NCBI RefSeq assembly: GCF_008274585.1
Contig: NZ_VTRT01000004.1
Location: forward strand, 248,001 to 312,000
Direction: 5' to 3'
Length of the DNA: 64,000 bases
DNA from: Pedobacter sp. BS3
Lineage (GTDB): Bacteria; Bacteroidota; Bacteroidia; Sphingobacteriales; Sphingobacteriaceae
Part shown: positions 17,705-27,680 of the stretch, one piece after another
How positions within the stretch are numbered: position 1 is the stretch's first letter
How the letters are laid out: each line of letters opens with the position of its first letter
Translations under genes and position numbers: made by a program
The notes under the pieces: model-generated
What the model was told of the DNA's origin: nothing
What the model saw: the letters and a program-made list of their open reading frames with translations, nothing else
Database searches by the model: none

Positions 17705-18016
17705 TTAGCTTATTTTGGGAGGCTGCCAGATGGAAGGTGAAAATTCTGTGATAAAGCTTTTCTGCCAGGTTACAGGCCTGCTGTTGATGGAGTTATGAAA
17801 GGGTTGCGTGATATAGCAGCCGGCCAGGCAAACAAACCCATTACAGGTATGACAGTTTAAAAACGGCGAGCAGCAATTCCGGCAATCCGCGTTACTTTGA
17901 TTGGTGTGATTTTGCTTGGTATATGCTATTTCGTTAATACAATTGTCTTTTAAATAGCCGGGAGCTGTTGCCAAAAACAGTACGTATAAGCTAAGTATGC
18001 ACGACAAGTATTTCAC
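17705..18016 (-). CDS. Small Cys/His-containing protein (DUF6660-like)
   Basis: 103 residues from a GTG at 18016 (VKYLSCILSLYVLFLATAP), a start that places a signal or anchor helix at the N terminus. The open frame extends further upstream but without such a feature. The mature part has a Cys-rich cluster CRNCCSPFLNCHTCNGFVC near residues 55-75. It resembles small Bacteroidota proteins encoded next to TonB receptors and metal efflux genes, which I recall as DUF6660. It is co-directional with the receptor downstream. A periplasmic metal-binding role is inference. Confidence 0.65.
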   Translation of the reverse strand: MKYLSCILSLYVLFLATAPGYLKDNCINEIAYTKQNHTNQSNADCRNCCSPFLNCHTCNGFVCLAGCYITQPFHNSINSRPVTWQKSFITEFSPSIWQPPKIS

Positions 18017-18070
18017 AGGGCAAAGGTAGTAAATGTTGGATAATTGCAATATATGTGGTATTTGTGAATG

Positions 18071-18119
18071 GCGATACAATCGCTATTTCACTTCATCCGG
18101 GTTACAAACGCGGACGATC
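18071..18119. repeat. 49-bp dispersed repeat, copy B
   Basis: This differs from 7221-7269 at two positions, one of which breaks the second palindrome (CCGGGTTACAAACGCGG). A small extra hairpin CTAAGC-TCCG-GCTTAG follows at 18146-18161, in the gap downstream of the HTCS gene. Confidence 0.75.
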
Positions 18120-18212
18120 ATTGCTTGCCACTTAACCCGATATCGCTAAGCTCCGGCTTAGTGCTATTGTTACAGCTTTAATTGAATGTATACAGGTGAA
18201 CAAACGGTTGAA

Positions 18213-21200
18213 TCAGGCGTTATAGCTACTGTAATTTTCCTGGGCATTTCTTTTATATTCAGACGGAGTTACTTTAAAGAACTCTTTAAAGCACTCCCGG
18301 AAATACTTTAAATCATTAAACCCAACTTCGTACGCAATCTGGGAGACATTCATGTTTGTTTGCGTTATCATCAGACCGGCTTTCTTTAGTCTGATAGTTC
18401 TGATGAATGTAGACAGGTTTTGTCCTGTTAGTGCTTTAAGCTTGGTGTAAACTACCGTGCGGCTCATGTTCATCTGATCTATGAACATGCCTGCATTAAA
18501 ATCGGGATTGGTAATATTTTGCTCAACCATATTAATTGCTTTTTCCAAAAAGATCTCGTCCGGAGATGTTATTGTTAGTTTCTTAGGCTCCAAAATGGTA
18601 TCCTGTTTAAACTTGCGGATCAAGCTGGCCCTGGTTTTTAATAAGTTATCTACCCTGATTTCTAAAATGGACGCGTTAAACGGTTTGGTAATGTAGGCAT
18701 CTGCTCCCGTGTAGTATCCTTTTTCCTGATGTATTGAGGATGTTTTTGCGGTGAGTAAAATAACGGGAATATGGCTGGTTAATAAAGTGGTTTTAATGTG
18801 ATGGCATAGCTCAAAACCGTCCATAACGGGCATTTGTATGTCGCTGATAATTAAATCAATGGCATTTTGATGGGCTATGGTAATTGCCTGTTCCCCGTTG
18901 CCGGCAACAAAGACATTGTATTTATCTATAAATATTTCTTTAATGAAACGCTGCAGGTCTGCATTGTCTTCTACGATCAATAAGCTTTGAATGTCTTCCC
19001 TATATGTATTTACGGATGATATGCTTTGCCCGGTTTCAGGCTGGTTATCAGATGCTGTATCTATCTGAAACACATTGTCTTCGTCAACAAATTCAGGTTC
19101 ATTGATACATTCGCCGGCAGAAAGATGTTCATTACCTAATCTAAGCAGGATACTGAAACGGGTTCCCTTTGCTTCAGAGCTTTTTGCCGTAATCTTGCCT
19201 TTATGGAGCTCTACCAATCGTTTGGTTAAAGAGAGGCCTATCCCGGAACCTAAGCTCTTCTTTTTATTATCCAGCTGATAAAACTGGTCAAATATAAGGT
19301 GGATGTGTTCTTCGGGAATAACGCTGCCAAAATTGACAACGCTTATTTTGACGTAATTTACAAGCTTTGAATTGATTTTTTTTGAGGTAGTGGAAATTGT
19401 GATCGTAACCTCGCTATCATCATCACTAAACTTAAATGCGTTAGATAACAGGTTGAACAAAATGTTTTTTAGCTTCGGTTTATCAAACCACACCTGAATA
19501 TTTTCATGGTTGGTAATGAGCTGGTATTTGATATTCTTCTTTTCGGCTAACGCATCAAAGGACCTCTTGATCTCTTTTGTAAATAAAACAATATTGTTTT
19601 TTGACGCCTGAAGGGTAAGCTTGCCGGATTCACTTTTTCTGAAATCGAGAATTTGATTAACCAGTTGAAGCAGCATCCGGGCATTTTTTAACATGATCTC
19701 GTGCTGTTGCCTGATGTAACTATTGCCAAGATTTTCACGGATCATTTTTTCAAGCGGACCAATGATCAATGTTAATGGCGTACGAAAATCATGAGATACA
19801 TCTGTAAATAGCTGTAATCTTAACTGGTTGATCTGTTCTGACTTTTCTTTTTCTTTCCTTTCTTTTATTCTTAACAGGATGAGTTTTCTGATGTAAAGAA
19901 ATATGCCACCGCATACTGTGAGATAGATAAGATATGCCCACCAGGTTCTCCACGGGGCGGGTAATACTTTTATATGTATAGCATCTCCTGTCTCGTTCCA
20001 TACACCATCGTTGTTCGTTCCTTTTACCTTAAAGACGTAGTTTCCTGCTTTTATATTGGTGTATACTGCCTTTCTCTGGGTTCCTACATAATTCCATTTT
20101 TTATCATTGCCTTCCAATATGTAGGCGAACTCATTTTTTTCAGGATGCATGTAGCTTAAAGCCGTAAAGTCTATGCTGAAATTGTTCTCATTATAGTTTA
20201 GGGTGATGGTTGAGACTGAGTCTGTAATTTTTGTGTAGGGTGTATTATTGACTTCGATATTGGTTATATCAATTTGGGGTACGAATGCGTTTTTCCTGAT
20301 ATCGTTAGGATTAAAGTATGTTAACCCGTTAGTACCTCCAAAAAACAGCTTTTTGTCCCTGGTTTTAAAAAAAGAACCGTAATTAAACTCGTTTCCCTGG
20401 AGCCCGTCGAATTGATTGTAATTTTTTATGCTGTTCGATTCGACATTTAGTCTGCTGATACCATTGTTGGTGCTGATCCAGATATTCCCATTATTATCAG
20501 CTAAAATACCGTATATGATATCGTTTGGTAATCCTTCCTTAATTCCATAAGTTTTTGTTTTTCTATGTTTAGGATCGTACATGTAAACGCCCTCGCCCTC
20601 GGTGCCAACCCAGTAATTGTTAAAGTTGTCTACAAAAATGCAGTTTACGTATGGAGGCGGATTATCCTTCGACGTTTTTTTTAGCGTGATCTTATTTCTT
20701 GTTTTAGTATGTATGTTTACAGTCTCCAGCCCGCTGTCTCCGCCAATAAGCAATATATCCGGATCTTCAGTTTGCACAATGCTCATAATGCTTTTGATAT
20801 CTTTATCTATTTTAGATAAGAGTTGCTGACGAACATCGTAAAAAATGAGCCCTCCGGTTAATGTTCCGATCCAGATATTCCCGTTTTTATCTTCTAATAA
20901 TGTTAAAACTTTATACTCCTTTAACGGAACATTACTTGCTTTGGGAAAGTCGATTTTTTTGAATTCAAAAGGTTTTTTGCCGGGGTTTAAGAAGTTTAGG
21001 CCTCCGTCGTGAATTCCGATCCAGATATTCTGGTTATGATCTATAATTACTGATTTTACGTTATTTGCACTTAAGCTGTTGCTGTTGTTCGGATCATTTT
21101 TATAGTAGGTCAATCGTTGAGTTTTTCTGTTATAGAAATTCAGCCCGCCTCCTTCAGTACCTATCCATAAATTTCCATTCAGATCCTCTGCCATACCGCT

Positions 21201-22307
21201 AACCACCCTATAGTTTAACTTATTATCGGTATTGCCAAAAGAAATGGTCTTAAAGGCTTCGTTGTCTCTGTTATAATAATTGAGACCGTCTGCCCAGGTA
21301 CCCAGCCACATATCGCCCCTGGAATCGCGGATAATTTTATAGATGGAGTTTTGACTTAAACTGTTTGAATTGTTATCGTCGTGCACCAGGTGTTTTAATT
21401 CGGAATGTTCAGGGTTTAATATGTAAAGTCCCGAATAACTTCCTATCCATAAGTTTCCCGAAAGGTCTTCGCAGATACTCCGCACGGCGGTGGTAATTGC
21501 TTTTTCGCCCTTGAATTTGAAGTCTACAAAACTCCGGGTTTGGTTATCATATAAGGCCAATCCCTGTTCATAGCCTAACCATATCGTATTTTTCTGGTCT
21601 ACGTATAGTGTAGGCAAATCATTGAGATGAATATTATTGTTTTCCTCAGGGTAATTCAGGTGCCTGAAAGTTTTGTTATTCGGGTTGTAGATATCGATAT
21701 ACCTTGTGCTGCATATCCAAATGTTATTGTCCCTGGTTTTCAGAAAGTAACGGGTTTTATCATCGCTTAACGAGTTGGAATTATTGCTTTGATGCTTTAT
21801 CCGCTTAATTTCATTGGTCTTGATGTTGATTTGAATAATACCATTATTGGTTGCAGCCCATAGCAGGTTGTTGTTAATCTGCATTATTCCCCGTATAATA
21901 TTGTCTGTAATGTTATTCTGTCCGTCCGAGTGTTTATACCGGATGAACTTATCAGTCTTGGGATTGTATTTATTTAAGCCGATCTGGGTGCCTATCCATA
22001 AATTACCATAGCTGTCTTCATAAATAGCATGAATGTTGTTGTTGCTTAAACTTTCAGGATCGCTTAAAATATGTTTATAGACTATAAATTTATTGCCATC
22101 AAATTTGTTAAGTCCGTCTCTGGTGCCAAACCATAAATAGCCTTTTTTATCCTGAAGAATAGCCATTACAGAACGTTGGGATAGTCCGTTGGCTGATGTA
22201 AAGTGTTGAAATTTAAAGTCGTTCTGTATACTCGCTATATCCTGGGCTAATAGGCATGGAATACCCCCTAAGATAAATAGAACACAAAAAATGAAACGAG
22301 CTTTCAT
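18213..22307 (-). CDS. Hybrid two-component system sensor/regulator (HTCS) of the PUL
   Basis: A 1364-residue one-protein phosphorelay. It has a signal peptide (1-21) and a periplasmic sensor of about 14 Reg_prop propeller repeats (GYLWFGTRDGLNKF-type, ~30-680). A Y_Y_Y domain (~695-770), one membrane helix (~780-800), HisKA with H839 (VSHDFRTPLTLI) and an HATPase (~940-1050) follow. A receiver domain has its phospho-Asp near 1155 (LIISDIQMPVMDG), and the protein ends in an AraC-type HTH (~1260-1360). HTCS proteins sense polysaccharide fragments in the periplasm and activate the adjacent PUL. The inverted site pair at 29080-29227 is its likely target. The full domain set is intact. Confidence 0.95.
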   Translation of the reverse strand: MKARFIFCVLFILGGIPCLLAQDIASIQNDFKFQHFTSANGLSQRSVMAILQDKKGYLWFGTRDGLNKFDGNKFIVYKHILSDPESLSNNNIHAIYEDSYGNLWIGTQIGLNKYNPKTDKFIRYKHSDGQNNITDNIIRGIMQINNNLLWAATNNGIIQINIKTNEIKRIKHQSNNSNSLSDDKTRYFLKTRDNNIWICSTRYIDIYNPNNKTFRHLNYPEENNNIHLNDLPTLYVDQKNTIWLGYEQGLALYDNQTRSFVDFKFKGEKAITTAVRSICEDLSGNLWIGSYSGLYILNPEHSELKHLVHDDNNSNSLSQNSIYKIIRDSRGDMWLGTWADGLNYYNRDNEAFKTISFGNTDNKLNYRVVSGMAEDLNGNLWIGTEGGGLNFYNRKTQRLTYYKNDPNNSNSLSANNVKSVIIDHNQNIWIGIHDGGLNFLNPGKKPFEFKKIDFPKASNVPLKEYKVLTLLEDKNGNIWIGTLTGGLIFYDVRQQLLSKIDKDIKSIMSIVQTEDPDILLIGGDSGLETVNIHTKTRNKITLKKTSKDNPPPYVNCIFVDNFNNYWVGTEGEGVYMYDPKHRKTKTYGIKEGLPNDIIYGILADNNGNIWISTNNGISRLNVESNSIKNYNQFDGLQGNEFNYGSFFKTRDKKLFFGGTNGLTYFNPNDIRKNAFVPQIDITNIEVNNTPYTKITDSVSTITLNYNENNFSIDFTALSYMHPEKNEFAYILEGNDKKWNYVGTQRKAVYTNIKAGNYVFKVKGTNNDGVWNETGDAIHIKVLPAPWRTWWAYLIYLTVCGGIFLYIRKLILLRIKERKEKEKSEQINQLRLQLFTDVSHDFRTPLTLIIGPLEKMIRENLGNSYIRQQHEIMLKNARMLLQLVNQILDFRKSESGKLTLQASKNNIVLFTKEIKRSFDALAEKKNIKYQLITNHENIQVWFDKPKLKNILFNLLSNAFKFSDDDSEVTITISTTSKKINSKLVNYVKISVVNFGSVIPEEHIHLIFDQFYQLDNKKKSLGSGIGLSLTKRLVELHKGKITAKSSEAKGTRFSILLRLGNEHLSAGECINEPEFVDEDNVFQIDTASDNQPETGQSISSVNTYREDIQSLLIVEDNADLQRFIKEIFIDKYNVFVAGNGEQAITIAHQNAIDLIISDIQMPVMDGFELCHHIKTTLLTSHIPVILLTAKTSSIHQEKGYYTGADAYITKPFNASILEIRVDNLLKTRASLIRKFKQDTILEPKKLTITSPDEIFLEKAINMVEQNITNPDFNAGMFIDQMNMSRTVVYTKLKALTGQNLSTFIRTIRLKKAGLMITQTNMNVSQIAYEVGFNDLKYFRECFKEFFKVTPSEYKRNAQENYSSYNA

Positions 22308-22531
22308 TGGTTAAAGTAGTTCACCAAATTTAATAAAATATGTTCCTCTGTATGGTTGCTGCCGATTTAAATTTATTGGATAGTGCTGTTGCGATAAAAA
22401 GATTTTTAGTTGGTTTTTGACAAGTGAAGCGCTTATAGAATGATATTGAATAGACGCTATGAGAGTTGGGTCTGACAAAAAGTCAAAGGCACCGTCCTTA
22501 AATGGTCGCATACGCGTCAAGTTCAGAGCTA

Positions 22532-22653
22532 AAAAAACCTGGCCGTCATTCCGCCCCGAGTACTCGGGTATCCGGAAGTCCCTAAATAGTAGTATAAACG
22601 TCGCTTTAAGACCCTGAAATAAATTCAGGGTGACGGGGTTCCGGGCTTTTTAG
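22532..22653. repeat. MITE-like imperfect inverted repeat
   Basis: The left end AAAAAACCTGGCCGTCATTCC and the right end GGGTGACGGGGTTCCGGGCTTTTT are roughly inverse to each other (CCGTCA at 22543-22548, TGACGG at 22631-22636). Internal hairpins include ACCCTGAA-N5-TTCAGGGT and CCCGAGTACTCGGG. This CCGTCATTCC...AGGGTGACGG layout is familiar as a dispersed bacterial repeat. Confidence 0.55.
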
Positions 22654-22773
22654 TTCCGTTTGTACTTTTTTTAATGCATCATAAATATTTAATTGTCATT
22701 TTGTTATATAAAGTTTAGTTTGACTTGATGCGAAGAACTGGGCTTTTTCCATACATACGGCATTCAACTTTTG

Positions 22774-22801
22774 ACTTTATACTTTGAACTTTATACTTTG
22801 A
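22774..22801. repeat. Tandem 14-bp repeat (ACTTTATACTTTGA x2)
   Basis: Two perfect copies followed by a partial third (ACTTAA), ending just before the GH88 stop codon. Similar CTTTAAACTTT-like low-complexity sequence lies at 4581-4613, at the GntP start. Confidence 0.7.
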
Positions 22802-22809
22802 ACTTAACA

Positions 22810-23988
22810 CTACAACCCTTTCTCTTTTAAGCGTGTAAGTGCTTCAATATAATAATAATCGGCATAGTTTAAAGGTACGTTTATTTCATTTCCGTGGGGG
22901 AGGCTTCCAACGCTGTGCATTAATATAAAATTTCCGTTTTCTCTGGGTTTGGCAGTATAGGCATCGCCTGACAGTGAGTTTAAAATATGTGTTGCGTTGT
23001 GCAGGTATTTATTGCCGGTATAATTGCTTAGCTCCAGCAGTGCTGATGCTATGATGGCCCCGGAGGAAGCGTCCCTGGGTTCATTCGGAATATTTGGCGC
23101 ATTGAAATCCCAGTACGGAACCCCGTCTTCCGGATAGTTAGGATGGTTCAGGATAAAGTTTGCAATCTTTTCAGCGAAATCAAGATACTTTTTATCTTTT
23201 GTGTACCTGTAGCACATGGTATAGGCATATAAGCCCCAGGCCTGGCCGCGGGACCAGGCACTTTCATCGGCATAGCCTTGTGCCGTGACCTTGCTCACAA
23301 CTTCACCGGTTTCAGGGTTGTAATCCAATACATGATAAGAGCTGCCATCCGGCCTGAAATGATTCCTCATGGTAGTATTGGCATGAGTTATGGCAATGTT
23401 TCTATAAATGCTGTCTCCGGTAATGTTTGATACTTCGAATAATAGTTCCAGGTTCATCATGTTGTCTATAATTACAGGAAACTTCCAGCCCCGTTCCGCC
23501 TGCCAGTTACCCACCACGTCCCAGCTTTGGATGCAGCCTACGTTTTTATTAAAGCGTGTGATCAATGAATTTGCTGCGTCTATCATTACCTGTTTGTACT
23601 CATTTTCCCCGGTTATTCTGTAGGCTTTTCCATAAGAATTGTTGAAAATGAATCCCAGGTCATGGTCGTTTGTGAGATTTTTATGGTGTTTAAATATTTT
23701 CTGCATGGTAATAGCCGCTTCTTTCCATTTCTCATCCTTTGTTCTTTCGTATATCATCCAGCAGGTTCCCGGCCAGAAGCCTTCTGTCCAGTCATACGGA
23801 GTTTCTATCCAGCGGATTGCTCCGTTTTTGTCAACGCTTCTGGGGATGTTGTTTGCTTTCATTGAAAGTGTACGCAGGCCGGTCAATTGTCGCTCACTTT
23901 TTTCTAATCGTATTTCGCTGTCGGTTTTTGATTTACAAGCTAAAATGGTTAGGGAAAGTAATAGTAAGGTGGATTTAATAATGTTCAT
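22810..23988 (-). CDS. Unsaturated glucuronyl hydrolase, GH88 lipoprotein
   Basis: A 392-residue (alpha/alpha)6-barrel enzyme. A lipobox LTILAC gives lipidation at C18, so it is membrane anchored. Catalytic-type aspartates are D110 (NDHDLGFIF) and D175 (IIDNMMNLELLF), matching the two Asp residues of characterised GH88 proteins. WSRGQAWGLYAY and LPLNYADYYYIEALTR are further family blocks. It hydrates and removes the 4,5-unsaturated uronic acid from oligosaccharides made by polysaccharide lyases. It fits the two heparinase II/III-type lyases of this locus and lies between the HTCS and the first lyase, 70 bp after the lyase gene. Confidence 0.94.
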   Translation of the reverse strand: MNIIKSTLLLLSLTILACKSKTDSEIRLEKSERQLTGLRTLSMKANNIPRSVDKNGAIRWIETPYDWTEGFWPGTCWMIYERTKDEKWKEAAITMQKIFKHHKNLTNDHDLGFIFNNSYGKAYRITGENEYKQVMIDAANSLITRFNKNVGCIQSWDVVGNWQAERGWKFPVIIDNMMNLELLFEVSNITGDSIYRNIAITHANTTMRNHFRPDGSSYHVLDYNPETGEVVSKVTAQGYADESAWSRGQAWGLYAYTMCYRYTKDKKYLDFAEKIANFILNHPNYPEDGVPYWDFNAPNIPNEPRDASSGAIIASALLELSNYTGNKYLHNATHILNSLSGDAYTAKPRENGNFILMHSVGSLPHGNEINVPLNYADYYYIEALTRLKEKGL

Positions 23989-24058
23989 TGCAATAGCTAT
24001 GTATAATGTATGTTGTTTTGTGTTTAATTATTTGAGGAGCGATACTTTGACTGATATT

Positions 24059-27000
24059 TTATTGTTTTATTAATTTTTTTGTAGTTGTAATTCCGTTGCT
24101 GTTGGTAACCTGAATGATATATACACCTGTTTTCACCTGTTGTAAATCCAGGGTAATGGTAGCCGTTTTGTAGGTTTTATCTAAAATGCAGGTCCCGGTG
24201 CTGTTGTATAGTTTAAGGTTTGCCGCCTCCTGGGCCGGGTTAATATTTTGTAAGGTAAGCGTTTCTGTAAAAGGGTTAGGGTATATGATAGCTTGCCGCC
24301 CTGTTTTTGGCATTGCCTTTTCAGTGCTTTCGGGATATTGAATGGAAAGCGGTTGTTCGGTATAGATCACCTTGAACACAAAACCGGTAACCCTGATGTT
24401 CCCCGAACTTCCGCTGTTGAATACGGAAGCCAGGTCGTCATCCGTTTGGCCGCCAGGTAAGATGATATTAAGGTCTTCAACGTTTACAAAGCCCGAGCCT
24501 GAAGAAAGGATTACATTGGCGGAAGAACTTGGACCACCAAATGTTTTTTTCTTCGAGGTGTCATTCCTGTTTACAACGGTGCCTATCCTGTTGCCGGTGG
24601 CTAAGTTTACCTTTATTTTTGCCAGTTGCATATCCACTGTCTCAGGCAAGTACAGCGTGTTTAATCCTAAGCGGTATCCTTCATTAGGGTCTATACCGTT
24701 ACTGGCGCCGCCCCTGATACCAAGTTCTCCGGTAGCGCTTCTGTCTATGCCTGCCGCAGTAAGCAAATTACCATAATTCGCACCCGTGGTAGTATTGGTA
24801 GTTCCCATTCCCGCCCATTTGAAATAGAATTTTTTGTTCATGGCGGTGGCGATATCTGTTCCACCGTACACGTTCCACGCGTACTCGGTAGAAATACCGC
24901 CTATGCTGGCCTTTCCCGAAGCGTCTGTATGTAATTCTGAAGTATCGTAGTACAAGGCATCGCCTTCTTTGCCCGTAACCGGATTAGGCAGTTCCAGCAG
25001 GATGTAATTGACCGGCTCTACAGATGATGGAGGTACTTCGGCACCATCTGTTAGCTTTACGGTAAAAGTTACGGTTTGGTTAGCAGGTATGGTGGCCTCA
25101 AACCCAACCATTACTGAGCCTGGATTTTTGCGTTCGTAAGTGGCAGATGGAAAGTACGTTACAGGGTCTGTTGAGCGGTTGGCAGCCAGGGTAAACGTAA
25201 CCGCCGGGTTGGAGCAAAGCACCTCCAGCTCTACCGTTTTACCACCTTGCGTAAGTTTTAATTTAGATGAGCTCAGGGTTTCAACCAGTGCAGTTGTTGC
25301 CATATTCCAATACAGGTTTATGGGTTGTGCGCCATTATCAATATGGTCTTTGATCTCCAGGTATGCGTTATTTACAAGGTAAATGCTTCTGTCTATGGCA
25401 TTTAATTCATTGTTTAATCCTATCAGACCTTTTAAATCCAGTTTAGCGCCCCGTTTTGCATCAGTATCGTAAGTTTCTGTTATAACAGCTTTACCGTTGG
25501 CCTTGTGGTGCTGCCAGGTGCTTTCTGTAGTTTTTTTAATAGACAGGGTGTTGTGGCTCAGGTTGCTTATCCTGAAAATATTCCACCTGGCCGAATTTTG
25601 AGAAAAGTCATTATCGGCGCCCGGAGGAGTTATGCCTGCTTTTATCGCATCGTAATCTTCTTTTCCAAAATCTGTTGTCCAGCGTAACCCTTGCGAATCA
25701 TATACAAAAGATCCCCCGTCCATGTGGGCATGACTGTAGTTAGGAGTGCCCGCCTTTACACCCATGTATTTTCCATTGGAACCTTGCCACGCTGTACGAA
25801 CTAATGCTACCGGTTGGGTTCCATACCCGTACCATAATTTTGATTGGGGAGATGCCAGGTTATCCAGGCTGATATCTTTTCCATAGATCAGGGTTATGGG
25901 CAGAAACCGGGAATCCTCTGAAAAATCGCTGGCATATCGCCCGCTTTGCATAAGCTCTTTTTCTGTAGACAGAATAGATGGGTTGTTCAGTTTTTTTGCC
26001 ATCCATAGCGTGGGAGGGAGAGGAGTACGTTTGTCTGTACAATCACTGTAGTTGAAATATAAGGATGACGTACCTGTTACGTATTGCATGTATTCTGCAG
26101 ACTCTAAGAAACCGGGTGTGTATGTTAACCGCTTGATGCCTTCATGATTCTGGCCATAAATTCTCTCAAGCGCCGATAGCATCAAAACTTCGTAGGTAGT
26201 GCCATAAGACCAATACATGGCGCCTTCCTGATAATTACCATTGGCATAGGTATCCATAGCATTAGGGTTTTTTATCAGGATCCTGTTAAGGATATATTTT
26301 GCTTCGGTATCCATTTGCGTTGTTCCATCGCCTAAAATGGCCAATGCCCCATACGTTAGTCCGCTAATACACACCTGGTTCCAATTGGAAGTCATATCCC
26401 AAAATGCACTTGTTTTTTGGGTAAGGAAAGCATAGTTCAGTATTTTTTCACGGGCTTTTTGCCGTGTAGTTGCCGATAGATCGTTGTACAGCCAATCGTA
26501 CCCGATAGAAACGGCAAAGCACATTTCTGCAACATCTAAACTATAGGTTACCCAATCCGGAAAATTGCAAACGGTGTTTATTACACTTTCAGCTTTGGTT
26601 AGATACGAAGTATTATGCGTCATCCTGTAAGCATAAGACAAATAGAATATCTGTTTAATTGCATCTCTGGAAGTTTCCAGTATCCTGTTGCTGCTGTTGG
26701 GACTGTACACCAGCGTAGGTGCCGATAAAAAAGCGCTGGCTTGCGCCATAATATAAGCATGAACGGAGCTATACTCGGGTGATTGGGCTATAAGCGTCTG
26801 GATAGCTGTTTCTTCCCCCTGCTTAAGTAATAGTCTTGGGTGAGACAGATTAGTAATAACAGCGGGATTGAAAATATTGGTCAGTACTTTCAGCTCTACC
26901 TGTGTAATTCTGAAGCCACTGGGAATGGTTGAATTACCAAAGACTGATACAATGGCATCGTTAACCTCTCCGCCGGTAACGTACAGGTTAAAAGAGGATA

Positions 27001-27625
27001 CATCAATAATCCCGGCACCACTTGTAAGAGCGTAATCTATTCCCGGGATTCCGGAATTGCCGAAAATAATCCGTTTGGAAGGATTTAACCGGCTCACGAT
27101 CATCCCTGTTTCATTGGCCGCATTCAGATCGGTTACTCCGATTTTAGTAATTTGTATAGCCGCTGTAGAATTCAGGTTGGTTAAGTCGAGCCCGAAATAA
27201 AAACCTTCGCCCGGATCTATGCCGTTGCCTCCTCCTCCGCGTATTCCTAACTGGCCGCCAGCGGCTCTGTCTATTCCCGCGGGAGAAAGCATTTTTCCAA
27301 AGTCATTGCCTTCAGTAGTATTAACACTGGCCATGCCTCCAAACGTTATTGCAAACGTTTTGTTCAATGCGCCTGTTGGGGTAACCGTAGATGCCGCGAC
27401 ACTCCAATCATCGCTGCTATTGCTATTGTAATAAGAAGTATTACCCGAAGCGTCTATCTGGAGTACAGAAGCATCGGTATACCAGGAGTCTCCCTCAGAC
27501 CCTCCGGGTAAAGGCGTAAGCGTAATGGTGTTTTGCGCATATCCTGTACAAATAAGCAGAAAGAAGAAAAACATCGTCATTAACAGATATTTTTCTTCAA
27601 GACTGTTGGTAATGTTCTTTTTCAT
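24059..27625 (-). CDS. Heparinase II/III-type polysaccharide lyase with two flanking modules and T9SS signal
   Basis: A 1188-residue multidomain protein. Order: signal peptide (~1-30), module A (~32-246), alpha/alpha toroid (~262-600; HPRLLLKQGEE, MTSNWNQVCISGL, YQEGAMYWSYGTTYE), heparinase II/III beta-sandwich (~615-870) with NYSHAHMDGGSFVYD (catalytic His region near 632), module B (~876-1085) and a type A T9SS sorting domain (YPNPF..., ~1115-1188). It should be exported across the outer membrane by the type IX system and cleave uronic-acid polymers by beta-elimination. Modules A and B are homologous to each other and to parts of two other PUL proteins. The exact PL family cannot be settled by eye. 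Confidence 0.88.
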   Translation of the reverse strand: MKKNITNSLEEKYLLMTMFFFFLLICTGYAQNTITLTPLPGGSEGDSWYTDASVLQIDASGNTSYYNSNSSDDWSVAASTVTPTGALNKTFAITFGGMASVNTTEGNDFGKMLSPAGIDRAAGGQLGIRGGGGNGIDPGEGFYFGLDLTNLNSTAAIQITKIGVTDLNAANETGMIVSRLNPSKRIIFGNSGIPGIDYALTSGAGIIDVSSFNLYVTGGEVNDAIVSVFGNSTIPSGFRITQVELKVLTNIFNPAVITNLSHPRLLLKQGEETAIQTLIAQSPEYSSVHAYIMAQASAFLSAPTLVYSPNSSNRILETSRDAIKQIFYLSYAYRMTHNTSYLTKAESVINTVCNFPDWVTYSLDVAEMCFAVSIGYDWLYNDLSATTRQKAREKILNYAFLTQKTSAFWDMTSNWNQVCISGLTYGALAILGDGTTQMDTEAKYILNRILIKNPNAMDTYANGNYQEGAMYWSYGTTYEVLMLSALERIYGQNHEGIKRLTYTPGFLESAEYMQYVTGTSSLYFNYSDCTDKRTPLPPTLWMAKKLNNPSILSTEKELMQSGRYASDFSEDSRFLPITLIYGKDISLDNLASPQSKLWYGYGTQPVALVRTAWQGSNGKYMGVKAGTPNYSHAHMDGGSFVYDSQGLRWTTDFGKEDYDAIKAGITPPGADNDFSQNSARWNIFRISNLSHNTLSIKKTTESTWQHHKANGKAVITETYDTDAKRGAKLDLKGLIGLNNELNAIDRSIYLVNNAYLEIKDHIDNGAQPINLYWNMATTALVETLSSSKLKLTQGGKTVELEVLCSNPAVTFTLAANRSTDPVTYFPSATYERKNPGSVMVGFEATIPANQTVTFTVKLTDGAEVPPSSVEPVNYILLELPNPVTGKEGDALYYDTSELHTDASGKASIGGISTEYAWNVYGGTDIATAMNKKFYFKWAGMGTTNTTTGANYGNLLTAAGIDRSATGELGIRGGASNGIDPNEGYRLGLNTLYLPETVDMQLAKIKVNLATGNRIGTVVNRNDTSKKKTFGGPSSSANVILSSGSGFVNVEDLNIILPGGQTDDDLASVFNSGSSGNIRVTGFVFKVIYTEQPLSIQYPESTEKAMPKTGRQAIIYPNPFTETLTLQNINPAQEAANLKLYNSTGTCILDKTYKTATITLDLQQVKTGVYIIQVTNSNGITTTKKLIKQ
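24370..25000 (-). other. Repeated ~210-residue module, copy B (inside lyase)
   Basis: Encodes residues ~876-1085 of the lyase. Conserved core: EGDALYYDTSELHTDASG near the start, then AGIDRSATGELGIRGG, NGIDPNEGYRLGL and a final FKV strand. Related copies lie at 26888-27532, 28272-28900 and 38018-38635. Confidence 0.8.
26888..27532 (-). other. Repeated ~210-residue module, copy A (lyase N terminus)
   Basis: Encodes residues ~32-246. It shows EGDSWYTDASVLQIDASG, AGIDRAAGGQLGIRGG, NGIDPGEGFYFGLDL and a final ELKV strand. It is most like the standalone copy at 28272-28900. Confidence 0.8.
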
Positions 27626-27680
27626 GGTGTTTATTTTTTTGGCTAGTGCGGTAAGGAATATTATCCGGTTTTCTACAGGA

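Larger units (their letters stand above)
22308..22809. other. Gap between HTCS and GH88 genes with repeats
   Basis: About 500 bp without a credible gene. It contains a repeat element (22532-22653) and a tandem 14-bp repeat (22774-22801), both listed separately. The HTCS promoter should lie near its left end; no clear consensus was recognised. Confidence 0.6.

Noticed and set aside
22311-22520. 69-codon frame upstream of the HTCS start
   Set aside because: Low-complexity leader sequence with no signal peptide or motif; more likely the HTCS leader and promoter.
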